Source of the DNA: Actinomycetes bacterium
Lineage (GTDB): Bacteria > Actinomycetota > Actinomycetes > Propionibacteriales > Propionibacteriaceae
Direction of reading: 5' to 3'
Assembly (NCBI GenBank): GCA_023458095.1
Contig: JAEXAS010000007.1
Location: 1-13,355, forward strand
Length of the DNA: 13,355 nt
Shown: positions 1 to 7,113 of the stretch, piece by piece
Layout: the number at the start of each line of letters is the position of its first letter
Position numbering within the stretch: the stretch's first letter is position 1
Notes under the pieces: generated by a model
What the model was told of the DNA's origin: nothing
Databases searched by the model: none
The model's input: only the letters and a program-made list of their open reading frames with translations
Made by a program: the position numbers and the translations under genes

Positions 1-58
1 AAGTCACTGCGCAGTTTTGCGGCATATGAGATCATTATGTGTGCTGCGCGGCCGAGGC

Positions 59-63
59 GGAGG
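59..63 (+). promoter_or_regulatory. Ribosome binding site of the S8 protease
   Basis: GGAGG, continuing into GGGA, lies 10 bases before the ATG at 74. It decides against the in-frame TTG at 17, which has no such site and would place 19 hydrophilic residues before the signal peptide. No convincing -35/-10 pair was found in bases 1-58. Confidence 0.7.
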
Positions 64-73
64 GGACCTCATC

Positions 74-3000
74 ATGAAGCGAAAGCTCCTGATTTCAGGA
101 GTCACGCTGGGAGCTTGTGTGCTCGCGGTGAGCGTCATCGTCTCCAGTGCACCCTCATTTGTCTCCCGGTCGCAGACAACCCAGCCTTCCCAAGCCAGCC
201 CGCGCGCCTCTGGCCCAGAACTGAGCAAGTCAGTGCTGCCGCCTCAGTCGGCGCAGGAAGACACCGGCACCGACCAGATTCTGGTTGCCTTCACGACCAC
301 CCCCAAACACCCTGAGGCCGCAGCCATCAAGGCCGTTGCTCCCGCTGCCGCTCATATCGCCAAAGCCACGGTGACCTCCGCCAAGCTCCGCTACACCGGC
401 ACGGTCGCGGTCGTGCTCAGCAAACATGTTTCCCAGGCCGCCGCGGCCAAGATCGCGGCCAAGGCAGGCCTGGCACCGGGCGTCGATTACGCCGAAGCGT
501 CCCTGACCTTCCACCCCACCGATGTCTCCACAACAGCCGGCAGCGACGCCTGGAACCGGACCGCCATCGAAGCCAACAAGATCTCCAGCGATGACACCGG
601 CAGCGGTGTCGTGGTGGGCGTCATCGACACCGGCATCGCAGCCAATCCCGATCTTCCCAAAGCACTACTGGTGAAAGCCTCCGATGGGGTGGTGTGGAAT
701 CACTCCATCTCAGGCACCACCTGGCCCAACTTGACGGTCACCGCGACCTGGGGCGATCCCGAACGCCACACCGCCACCACCGCGGGATCCGACGGAAACT
801 GGGCCATCGACTTCGATGCGCTCGCGGCCAGCGAGTCCCCGGTCGCCGCCCCGGCAGACCAGGATCTGGTGACTCTGACGGTGACCAGCCTTGCCACGAC
901 CACCGCCACGGTCAGGGTCGATGCTGTCGTCACCCTGGTCGTAGACGCCACCAACGGCACTCAGATCTCGGGGACGACCGACAAGGGTGCCCAGGTGGTC
1001 GTCACCGACGAAGACAACAACAGTGTATGCACCGCGACGGCCGGTGACGACGGCACCTTCCGCTGCACCCCCAGCGGCACCCTTGACGACGGCGACCAAC
1101 TCACCGTCACTGCCACCGACGCGGTGGGCAACGCGACCACCAAGACCGTCACCATCGACAAGACTCCCCCACCGGCCCCGACCATCGACCTGAGCAATGG
1201 CAAGGTCATCCACCTCACCGGCGCCGAAGACGGCATCACCCCTGAGGCCTTCGACGCCGAGACTGGCGGCAACGAGATCGAGGGGGACTGGGTCGACCAC
1301 ACCGGTGGCGAATGGACCTTCACCCCGACCACTCCCCTCGCAGAGAGTCCGGGCGCATGGATCCGGCTCACCGACGACGCGAAGAACACCAGCAGCACCC
1401 CGGTCGAGATCGACGCCACGGCACCGGACGCGCCCACCATCGCTGCGAGCAATGGCACGGTGATTCATCTCACTGGTGTCGAAAGTGGCATCACCCCGAA
1501 GGCCTTCGATGCCGAGACTGGCGGCAACGAGATCGGGGGCGCCATGGAGCCTGGCGCCGCCGACGGGGAATGGACCTTCACTCCAACCACTCCCCTCACC
1601 GAAAGTCCGGATACCTGGATTCGTCTGATCGACAAGGCCGGCAACACCACCAGCACCCGCGTCGACATCGACGCGACCCCACCCAACCCACCGGTGGTTC
1701 TAGCGACTGACGGGCAGACCCTCAGCGGCACCGCCGAGAGTGGCGCGACCATCACCATCAGCTATGTCGACGCCGATGCCGCTGAGCAATCGGCCACAGC
1801 GACGGCCTCCGGTGACGGCACCTGGACGGCGACCCTGGAACCGCGCGCCGCCGATCGCAGCATGGTGACCGCCACCGCCACCGACGCGGTGGGCAATGTC
1901 TCTGAGCCAAGCTCGGAGGTACGCGTCCACTATGGTCCGCCGAGCGCACCGGCGGTCGCACCCAGCGACGGCACCACCGTCGTGGTCACCGGGGTGCTTT
2001 CCGGTGATGTGGTCAGCCTGGTCGATGATGGCGGCGCCGCCCTCGGTAGTTGTGTCGACAACCAGGATCAGAGCTGGACCTGCACTCCGGACCCGGCCTT
2101 GAGTGAATCGAATCAAGCCTTCGTCGTGGTCACCGATGATGCCGGGCAGACCTCCGTGCCCGAGTTGGTGGTGGTGGACACAACCGCCCCGGTGGTGACG
2201 ATCGACACCGCGACCTCGACCAGCGTCACCGGTTCCAGTGACGAGGTGCTGACCTCACTTACGATCAGCTACCTCGACGCCACCGACCAGCCCCAAACGG
2301 CCACCGCGGTGATCACCGGGGGTACCTGGTCGGCTGAGTTGGTCGCAGCCAAGGCCGGCAGCACCCTCACCGCAACCGGCACTGACCTGGTGGGCAATCA
2401 CAGCCAGGCCACCGCAACGATCACCGAACCGCCCAGTGAGAGCTCCCCCACCCCGACTCCGGAGTCCGACCCCGTCGGACCGGCCGTCGCGGCAGACGAT
2501 GACACCACACCGGAGGCCCCGTCGACTCCGCAAGCCTCCTTGGACACCAGCACCAGCACCGGGACCGTGCTCCCCGGCTACGACTTCTACAGCACCACCG
2601 ACAGCCATGACGCGACCGATCCCGGTGATGATTCCCAGCAGTCCCGGCGATACCACGGCAGCCACGTCGCCGGAATCATCGCGGCAAGCGGCGCCAAGGA
2701 CGTCACCGGTGTCGCCCCGGGGGTCAAGATCCTGCCGATTCGGGTTCTGGGTGGTGCCAGCAGCGGAGGCGACATGGCCGACGTGGCCGACGCGATCAGT
2801 TGGGGTGCCGGCGTCGCCTACTACAAGTCGGACGGAACACCCAAGGAATCCGGTTATCCGGCAAACCCCTATCCGGCCCAAGTCTTGAATCTCTCTTTGG
2901 GCGCACCGACCAGTTCCTGCCCCACCTCGCTGCAAAACGCCATCAACGCCGCCGTAGCCAAGGGCACCGTCGTGGTCGTATCGGCGGGAAACAACAACGC

Positions 3001-4021
3001 CTCCTTCACCGGGCAGGCTCCGGCGAACTGCAAGAACGTCATCGTGGTCACCGCAACCGGTGCAACCAACGCTCGGGCCCCCTACAGCAACTGGGGAATC
3101 GCGGCCAGGTCCGATGCCTGGCTCATCGCAGCTCCTGGCGGCTCGGGGGAAGGCTACTGCTACTTCGGGGACTGCCCAGCCGGCGTCACCTCCACAATTG
3201 GCCGCGCGACGACCTACACCGACAGCGATGGCGCGACGGTGACCACCTACGCCTGGCCCATGGCAGGCACTTCGCAGGCCGCCCCCCACGTCAGTGCGGT
3301 CGCTGCATTGATGCTGGCGAAGAACTCAACGCTGACACCCAAAGAAGTCGCCCAGGTCATGCGCGCCACCGCGACCGGGTTCAACGATGGCTGCCCCACC
3401 GGGGTGTGTGGCTCAGGAGTGGTCAATGCCGCGGCAGCGTTGCAGGGGATTCCGGCCGGGCCCGATTCGGGCACCTCGCCCACCGAGGCGCCCGCCACCT
3501 ATCCGACCGCCTGGGCGCGCCTCTCTCAGCCATCGGTGCCACGGGTCGGCAGCGTGCTCAGCGCCACCGGTGCGGTCAGTTATGGTGCGGCCAGCTACCA
3601 GTGGTATCGCGGCACGACCGCCATTGCCCGCGCCACCTCGGCCCGCTACACCCTGACCGCCGCCGATCTGGGTCAGCGCATAAAGGTGCGGGTCTCGGGG
3701 ATCGGCTGGAACGTCGCTTACAGCACCAGTTCGGCCACCATCGCTCCGGGCTACATCACCTCCCTCACCCGCCCGAAGGTTCTTGGCACCCGGAAGGTGG
3801 GTTCGCGCCTCAAGGCGACCAAGGGGACCTGGTCGGTATCCACGTCGGTCTACCGCTATCGGTGGTACCGCAGCGGCAAGGCCATTCGGGGCGCCACCGG
3901 ACGCACCTACCGGCTCACCCGCGCTGATCGCGGCAAGCGGATCACCGTGCGGGTTTATGTCAAGGCCACCGGGTACTACAGCCGTAGCCGGATCTCGAGC
4001 CGCACGGCCACCATCCGCTGA
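74..4021 (+). CDS. Secreted S8 (subtilisin-like) serine protease with an Ig-repeat insert inside the catalytic domain
   Basis: Predicted exported serine endopeptidase, 1315 aa. Order: signal peptide (KRK then a hydrophobic stretch, residues 1-33); propeptide resembling inhibitor I9 (about 45-150, from DQILVAF to GVDYAEASLTF); first catalytic block with VVVGVIDTG (Asp185); about 630 residues of Ig-like repeats (200-831); second catalytic block starting VLPGYDFYS with HGSHVAG (His861), oxyanion-hole Asn973 in SAGNNN and GTSQAAPHV (Ser1067); two Ig-like C-terminal repeats (from about 1144). The full triad is present, so activity is likely. Paired cysteines in the second block suggest disulphides, as in exported enzymes. 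ATG at 74 is chosen because GGAGG lies 10 bases upstream and the signal peptide starts there; an in-frame TTG at 17 would add 19 non-signal residues. No LPXTG motif or terminal anchor is visible. The substrate is unknown. S8 identity is certain; an insert between Asp and His is rare in the family. Confidence 0.95.
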   Translation: MKRKLLISGVTLGACVLAVSVIVSSAPSFVSRSQTTQPSQASPRASGPELSKSVLPPQSAQEDTGTDQILVAFTTTPKHPEAAAIKAVAPAAAHIAKATVTSAKLRYTGTVAVVLSKHVSQAAAAKIAAKAGLAPGVDYAEASLTFHPTDVSTTAGSDAWNRTAIEANKISSDDTGSGVVVGVIDTGIAANPDLPKALLVKASDGVVWNHSISGTTWPNLTVTATWGDPERHTATTAGSDGNWAIDFDALAASESPVAAPADQDLVTLTVTSLATTTATVRVDAVVTLVVDATNGTQISGTTDKGAQVVVTDEDNNSVCTATAGDDGTFRCTPSGTLDDGDQLTVTATDAVGNATTKTVTIDKTPPPAPTIDLSNGKVIHLTGAEDGITPEAFDAETGGNEIEGDWVDHTGGEWTFTPTTPLAESPGAWIRLTDDAKNTSSTPVEIDATAPDAPTIAASNGTVIHLTGVESGITPKAFDAETGGNEIGGAMEPGAADGEWTFTPTTPLTESPDTWIRLIDKAGNTTSTRVDIDATPPNPPVVLATDGQTLSGTAESGATITISYVDADAAEQSATATASGDGTWTATLEPRAADRSMVTATATDAVGNVSEPSSEVRVHYGPPSAPAVAPSDGTTVVVTGVLSGDVVSLVDDGGAALGSCVDNQDQSWTCTPDPALSESNQAFVVVTDDAGQTSVPELVVVDTTAPVVTIDTATSTSVTGSSDEVLTSLTISYLDATDQPQTATAVITGGTWSAELVAAKAGSTLTATGTDLVGNHSQATATITEPPSESSPTPTPESDPVGPAVAADDDTTPEAPSTPQASLDTSTSTGTVLPGYDFYSTTDSHDATDPGDDSQQSRRYHGSHVAGIIAASGAKDVTGVAPGVKILPIRVLGGASSGGDMADVADAISWGAGVAYYKSDGTPKESGYPANPYPAQVLNLSLGAPTSSCPTSLQNAINAAVAKGTVVVVSAGNNNASFTGQAPANCKNVIVVTATGATNARAPYSNWGIAARSDAWLIAAPGGSGEGYCYFGDCPAGVTSTIGRATTYTDSDGATVTTYAWPMAGTSQAAPHVSAVAALMLAKNSTLTPKEVAQVMRATATGFNDGCPTGVCGSGVVNAAAALQGIPAGPDSGTSPTEAPATYPTAWARLSQPSVPRVGSVLSATGAVSYGAASYQWYRGTTAIARATSARYTLTAADLGQRIKVRVSGIGWNVAYSTSSATIAPGYITSLTRPKVLGTRKVGSRLKATKGTWSVSTSVYRYRWYRSGKAIRGATGRTYRLTRADRGKRITVRVYVKATGYYSRSRISSRTATIR
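956..2425 (+). repeat. Six tandem Big-like (bacterial Ig-like) repeats within the protease gene
   Basis: Units by eye: 956-1198, 1199-1453, 1454-1711, 1712-1969, 1970-2218 and 2219-2425, each about 69-86 aa. Recurring marks are an initial SNG/TDG/SDG turn, G.W or G.F near the middle (DGTF, GEWTF, DGTW, QSWTC, GGTW), a T.TDAVGN-like strand (DAVGN, DKAGN, DLVGN) and a TPPP/TAPD/TPPN/PPSAP junction. Units 1 and 5 each carry a close cysteine pair (VC..FRC and SC..WTC) at matching strands, probably disulphides. The pattern matches bacterial Ig-like domains of the Big_6 / Big_3 type in surface and secreted proteins, where they act as spacers or in adhesion. Exact family assignment is not certain. 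Confidence 0.8.
1199..1711 (+). repeat. Closely similar neighbouring Ig repeats (units 2 and 3), recent tandem duplication
   Basis: The two neighbouring units share VIHLTG, FDAETGGNEI, GEWTFTPTTPL, ESP and WIRL. A run of 25 identical bases occurs at 1256-1280 and again at 1511-1535, 255 bases apart, which is exactly one unit length. Other neighbouring units are much less alike, so this pair looks like the latest duplication in the array. Confidence 0.8.
3503..4018 (+). repeat. Two C-terminal Ig-like repeats of the protease, the second highly basic
   Basis: Units 3503-3748 (82 aa) and 3749-4018 (90 aa) share R.G..L.AT, Y.WYR....I..AT...Y.LT.AD.G..I.V.V and a closing S..ATI. This repeat type is common at the C-termini of actinobacterial secreted proteins and probably mediates attachment or spacing. 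The second unit has about 24 Arg/Lys and a single Asp/Glu, so it may bind acidic wall polymers; that is inference. Confidence 0.75.
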
Positions 4022-4047
4022 CCGACGCGACCGCGCCAGGGCGGCGA

Positions 4048-4941
4048 TCAGAGTTCCGGATCAAGGTCGGCGTGGAAGTCCAACTGAGCGCAGTGGGTGA
4101 TGAATCTCGTCACGTTGGGCGGGTTCACCCTCTCCGCGCTCCAGGCCAGCCCCAATCGGCGAGTCGTGGGCGGCTCCAGCGGCACCAGATCCACCTCGGA
4201 TCCGGCTCGACCCACCGAGACCGGAAGGATCGAAACCCCCAGACCGGCCCCAACCAGTCCGGCGATGGTGTCGATCTCCCGCGACTCGAAGGCCAAGCGG
4301 ACCCGAGCCCCCGAGGCGACCAGCAGCGGATCGATCAGTTCACGCAACTCGGTAGGACGGGCGAATGCGACAAAGTCTTCGCCGTCCAGGTCGGCACAGG
4401 TGACCGAACTCCGAGCGGCAAGCCGATGACCCCGAGCCACCGCCACGCACAGTTGCTGTTCCTCGACCAACTCCCAAGCCAGCCCGGACTCCGGACGCGG
4501 CGGCGTGGCGAAGGTGACATCCAACTCATCGCGACCGACCGCTTCATGGAGGTCTCGGGCGAATCCCTGCCGCAATTCGAAGCGGGCACCGGGCGCGACC
4601 TCCCGAAAGGAACTGATCAGGCGCGGCACCACCCAGCGCGCCATCGACTGCAAAAAGCCCAGCCGAATCGGCGCCTGGGCCCCAGCTAGACGGTGCACCC
4701 GCTGTCGTCCTGACTCGCAGCCACCAACAATTTCCATCGCGTCCTGACGGAACGCCGCGCCGACTCGGTTCAGGGTCAGTCGGCGGCCGTGCCGGGTGAA
4801 CAGCTCCGCTTGAAGCTCTGTCTCCAACCGGGCCAGCGCCCGCGACACATTGGACTGATTCACCTGCAGCAAGGCGGCGGCGTCGCGCCCGTTCTCCGTC
4901 TCCGCCAGGGTCAGGAAGACCCGAAGATCCGCTTCGTTCAC
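4048..4941 (-). CDS. LysR-type transcriptional regulator
   Basis: DNA-binding regulator of 297 aa, the usual length for LysR proteins. The N-terminal winged helix-turn-helix (about 1-60) reads DLRVFLTLAETEN, then the helices around AAALLQVNQSNVSRALARLE, then ELFTRHGRRLTLNRVG. From about residue 90 (PIRLGFL) comes the periplasmic-binding-protein-like effector domain, with LDVTFATPP and GLGVSILPVS typical of its two lobes. The start is GTG at 4941, with AAGG seven bases upstream. The gene is divergent from the MFS exporter, 83 bases apart; by analogy with YnfL/YnfM pairs it probably controls that exporter and itself in response to an unknown ligand. Its stop lies 26 bases from the protease stop (convergent), so it is not linked in transcription to the protease. 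Confidence 0.93.
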   Translation of the reverse strand: MNEADLRVFLTLAETENGRDAAALLQVNQSNVSRALARLETELQAELFTRHGRRLTLNRVGAAFRQDAMEIVGGCESGRQRVHRLAGAQAPIRLGFLQSMARWVVPRLISSFREVAPGARFELRQGFARDLHEAVGRDELDVTFATPPRPESGLAWELVEEQQLCVAVARGHRLAARSSVTCADLDGEDFVAFARPTELRELIDPLLVASGARVRLAFESREIDTIAGLVGAGLGVSILPVSVGRAGSEVDLVPLEPPTTRRLGLAWSAERVNPPNVTRFITHCAQLDFHADLDPEL

Positions 4942-4953
4942 CCACCCACCTTA

Positions 4954-4968
4954 ATGCGCCTCACGCAT
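4954..4968. promoter_or_regulatory. Putative LysR-box operator, ATGCG-N5-CGCAT
   Basis: A perfect 5+5 inverted repeat with a five-base spacer, which also satisfies the LysR-type T-N11-A rule (T4955, A4967). It lies 12 bases before the regulator's GTG and about 57 bases before the exporter's ATG. That position allows autorepression and upstream activation of the exporter. A weaker CGAT-N10-ATCG repeat at 4983-5000 contains TGCGCA and could be a second contact site. Binding is inferred from family habit. Confidence 0.6.
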
Positions 4969-5024
4969 CATTTACTCCACTTCGATCATTTTGCGCATCG
5001 ACAGCTTCGGCACACACTGACGGG

Positions 5025-6281
5025 ATGTCCTTGTCCACCGCCCCCGGCTCTCTGACTGCCCGCCACCGCGCCCACACGTCGTCCTACCACCGACTGATCA
5101 TCGCCATGACCGCCGGGGGGCTGGCCAACTTCTCCGGCATGTACTTCGTGCAACCCCTGCTGCCCCTGTTGGCAACTCAGTATCACGTCACGCCGGCTGA
5201 GTCCGCGCAGGTGCTGTCGATCACCACCTTGACCATCATCGTGGGGCTCCTCCTGGCCGGCCCGCTCTCGGATCGCTTCGGACGGGTACCGCTGCTGCGG
5301 TGGTCCCTGATCGGTTCGGGTGTCTTGGGACTGGCCAGCGCCTTCGCCCCCACCTGGGAACTCCTGCTGGTGGCACGGGGACTGCTCGGCATCACCTCGG
5401 CCTGGTTTCCGGCCGCCGCGCTGGCGTATCTGCGCGAAGAGGTTCACCCGCGCTCCTATACCCGCGCCAATGCCGCCTACATCGTCGGCACAGCCCTGGG
5501 CGGCGCCGCCGGACGACTCCTTCCCGGCCCGATCGCCGCGCTGGGCGGATGGACGCTGACCGCCGCCACAATGGGCATCGTGGCCCTGGCCAGCGGTGCC
5601 GCGGTATGGCTTCTTCTGCCACCGGCCAGGGGCTTCCGTCCGCACCCGGTCGACACCCGCGAGATGTTGCTGGGCACGATCAGCGCACCATTGGATCCCG
5701 TGATCGGCTGGCTGAGTGTGGCCGGCTTCGCCGCCATGGGCACCTTCGTGGCGGTCTACAACGCCATGGCCTTCCGTTTGCAGGCCCCGCCGTTCGCCTT
5801 GGGTCACGCCGCATCATTGGTGTACCTGGCCTACCTGCCGGGTATCGCGGCTCCGCTGCTGGTGCGGCGGCTCTCCGATCGGATCGGACGCGGGCTCAGC
5901 ACCGCCCTCACCGCAGCTCTGCTCGCTGCAGCGGTCGCGCTCACCTCGTGGGAGAACCTGGTCTCTGCAGTGCTCGGGTTGGGACTGCTCACCTTCGCCT
6001 TCCTGGGAGTGCATTCCCTGCTCAGCGGATGGGTCGTGGACCGGGCTTCGCGCCAGCAGTTGGGCAATGCCCAGGCTTCCAGCGCCTATCTGCTCACCTA
6101 CTACTTGGGCAGCACTGTGCTGGGCGCATTGGCCACTGTGTTGTGGCAGGACCAGGGCTGGCCGGCGGTGGAAGCTCTCGGCCTGGGCGGGGCCGCGTTG
6201 GCCGTGCTGGCGTCTGGCCTCGCCAGCCACTTCGATCTCAACCCACGAGTGCGCGCGCAGGGGGATCCCACACACCTGTGA
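5025..6281 (+). CDS. MFS exporter, YnfM-like drug/metabolite efflux type
   Basis: Integral membrane transporter of 418 aa with about 12 hydrophobic segments, the normal size for proton-driven DHA1-type exporters. Motif A between helices 2 and 3 is clear (GPLSDRFGR, residues 79-87), with a degenerate copy at the matching place in the second half (RRLSDRIGR). NFSGMYFVQPLLPLL in helix 1 and AAYIVGTALGGAAGRLL in the middle resemble YnfM-type proteins, which are likewise encoded divergently from a LysR gene. A hydrophilic N-terminal tail of about 20 residues precedes the first helix. The ATG at 5025 has only a weak GACGGG before it; no better in-frame start exists before helix 1. The substrate cannot be read from sequence; efflux of a small toxic or metabolic compound is the usual role. 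Regulation is likely through the neighbouring LysR protein. Confidence 0.9.
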   Translation: MSLSTAPGSLTARHRAHTSSYHRLIIAMTAGGLANFSGMYFVQPLLPLLATQYHVTPAESAQVLSITTLTIIVGLLLAGPLSDRFGRVPLLRWSLIGSGVLGLASAFAPTWELLLVARGLLGITSAWFPAAALAYLREEVHPRSYTRANAAYIVGTALGGAAGRLLPGPIAALGGWTLTAATMGIVALASGAAVWLLLPPARGFRPHPVDTREMLLGTISAPLDPVIGWLSVAGFAAMGTFVAVYNAMAFRLQAPPFALGHAASLVYLAYLPGIAAPLLVRRLSDRIGRGLSTALTAALLAAAVALTSWENLVSAVLGLGLLTFAFLGVHSLLSGWVVDRASRQQLGNAQASSAYLLTYYLGSTVLGALATVLWQDQGWPAVEALGLGGAALAVLASGLASHFDLNPRVRAQGDPTHL

Positions 6282-6332
6282 TGCCTACCTGATCGAGACT
6301 GACTACCCTGGCGAAGGGGTCGAACAACATCA

Positions 6333-6339
6333 GGGGGAG
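6333..6339 (+). promoter_or_regulatory. Ribosome binding site that fixes the GTG start of the ABC ATPase
   Basis: GGGGGAG lies nine bases before GTG 6349. The reading frame is open from 5716, but only this start gives a normal ABC N-terminus (IRVRGLVKEF) and has a binding site. Confidence 0.75.
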
Positions 6340-6348
6340 CGAACACAG

Positions 6349-7113
6349 GTGCCGTCAGCAATCCGAGTACGCGGGCTGGTGAAGGAATTCGGCACCCTGC
6401 GCGCCGTCGACGGGGTGGATCTGGACATCCCGCGCGGAAGCTTCTATGGCATCGCCGGCCCCAATGGCGCCGGCAAGTCCACTACCTTGCGGATGCTCAC
6501 CGGACTGCTGCGACCCGACGATGGCACCGCTGAAGTGCACGAAATCAGTGTGTGGCCCAATCCAGCGCGCGCCAAGGCCGTAATCGGGTTCGTCCCGGAC
6601 AATCCGGTCCTCTTCGACCGCCTGACCGCACCGGAGATGCTGCAGTACGCCGGCATGTTGCGCCGACTTCCCCCCGACATCGTGGCTGAACGATCCGCCG
6701 AACTGCTTCAGGTTCTCGACCTGGTACAGGTGCGTCACCGTCTCATCGCGGACTATTCCTTAGGCATGCTCAAACGCATCGGATTGGGGGTGGCGCTGCT
6801 GCACAATCCGCGCGTGATGTTCCTGGACGAACCATTCGGCGCCCTTGACCCGGTGAACGCCCAGGTGATCGAAGACCTCCTGCAGCGTTACCGCGATGGC
6901 GGTGGCACTGTGGTGTTCGCCAGTCACGTGATGGACGTGGTGCAGCGGCTCTGCGACCGAGTGGTGGTCATCGACCAGGGCCGGGTCATGGCCGAAGGAA
7001 CGGTCGCCGAAGTCGCTGGTGGTCGCAGTCTGCAGGACGCCTTCGTTGATCTGGTCGGTGGCCGCGACTTGGCGGAAGGCGAGCTGACGTGGCTCTCATC
7101 CTGGTCCGACTGA
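6349..7113 (+). CDS. ABC transporter ATP-binding protein (ABC-2 exporter type)
   Basis: Cytoplasmic ATPase of 254 aa that powers the membrane protein encoded next. Walker A is GPNGAGKST (37-45), the signature is the YSLGM form usual in ABC-2 exporters (136-140), Walker B is VMFLDEP with catalytic Glu161, then the D-loop (GALDP), and the switch His193 is in FASHV. The Q-loop place in GFVPDNPVLF holds Asp84 instead of Gln, as some Ecs-type cassettes also diverge here. The start is GTG at 6349, with GGGGGAG nine bases upstream; the same frame is open far into the MFS gene, but that part is a shadow. A 67-base gap follows the MFS gene, so it may have its own promoter (a TACCCT hexamer at 6304) or be read through. 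The exported substrate is unknown. Confidence 0.93.
   Translation: MPSAIRVRGLVKEFGTLRAVDGVDLDIPRGSFYGIAGPNGAGKSTTLRMLTGLLRPDDGTAEVHEISVWPNPARAKAVIGFVPDNPVLFDRLTAPEMLQYAGMLRRLPPDIVAERSAELLQVLDLVQVRHRLIADYSLGMLKRIGLGVALLHNPRVMFLDEPFGALDPVNAQVIEDLLQRYRDGGGTVVFASHVMDVVQRLCDRVVVIDQGRVMAEGTVAEVAGGRSLQDAFVDLVGGRDLAEGELTWLSSWSD

Larger units (their letters stand above)
671..2566 (+). other. Ig-repeat insertion between catalytic Asp and His of the S8 protease
   Basis: About 632 codons separate NPDLPKALL, the usual continuation of the DTG block, from VLPGYDFYS, which in ordinary family members follows within a few residues. Joining the two ends restores the common form (DTG..HPDL...VLPGYDF). The insert consists of a less regular first unit (671-955), six Big-like repeats (956-2425) and a Pro/Thr/Ser/Asp-rich linker (2426-2566). 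Boundaries are read by eye from the restored consensus and may be off by a few residues. Reading frame and codon style are continuous with the flanks, so this is a domain insertion and not an assembly join or a transposon. Confidence 0.85.

Noticed and set aside
17..73. TTG start 19 codons upstream for the protease
   Set aside because: It would put a hydrophilic stretch before the signal peptide; the ATG at 74 has GGAGG in front.
107..118. Possible lipobox (LGAC) in the protease signal peptide
   Set aside because: The hydrophobic core continues for about ten residues after the Cys, which fits an ordinary signal peptide better than a lipoprotein signal.
2255..3289. 344-codon open frame on the minus strand within the protease gene
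   Set aside because: Shadow of the protease frame; composition is Gly/Arg-rich without domains.
4022..4047. GC-rich short repeat between the protease and LysR stops as a bidirectional terminator
   Set aside because: The stem is only a few bases and there is no T-run on either strand.
5716..6348. In-frame upstream extension of the ABC ATPase
   Set aside because: It overlaps the MFS gene and reads as Trp/Pro/Ser-rich noise; the GTG at 6349 has a ribosome binding site and a family-typical N-terminus.
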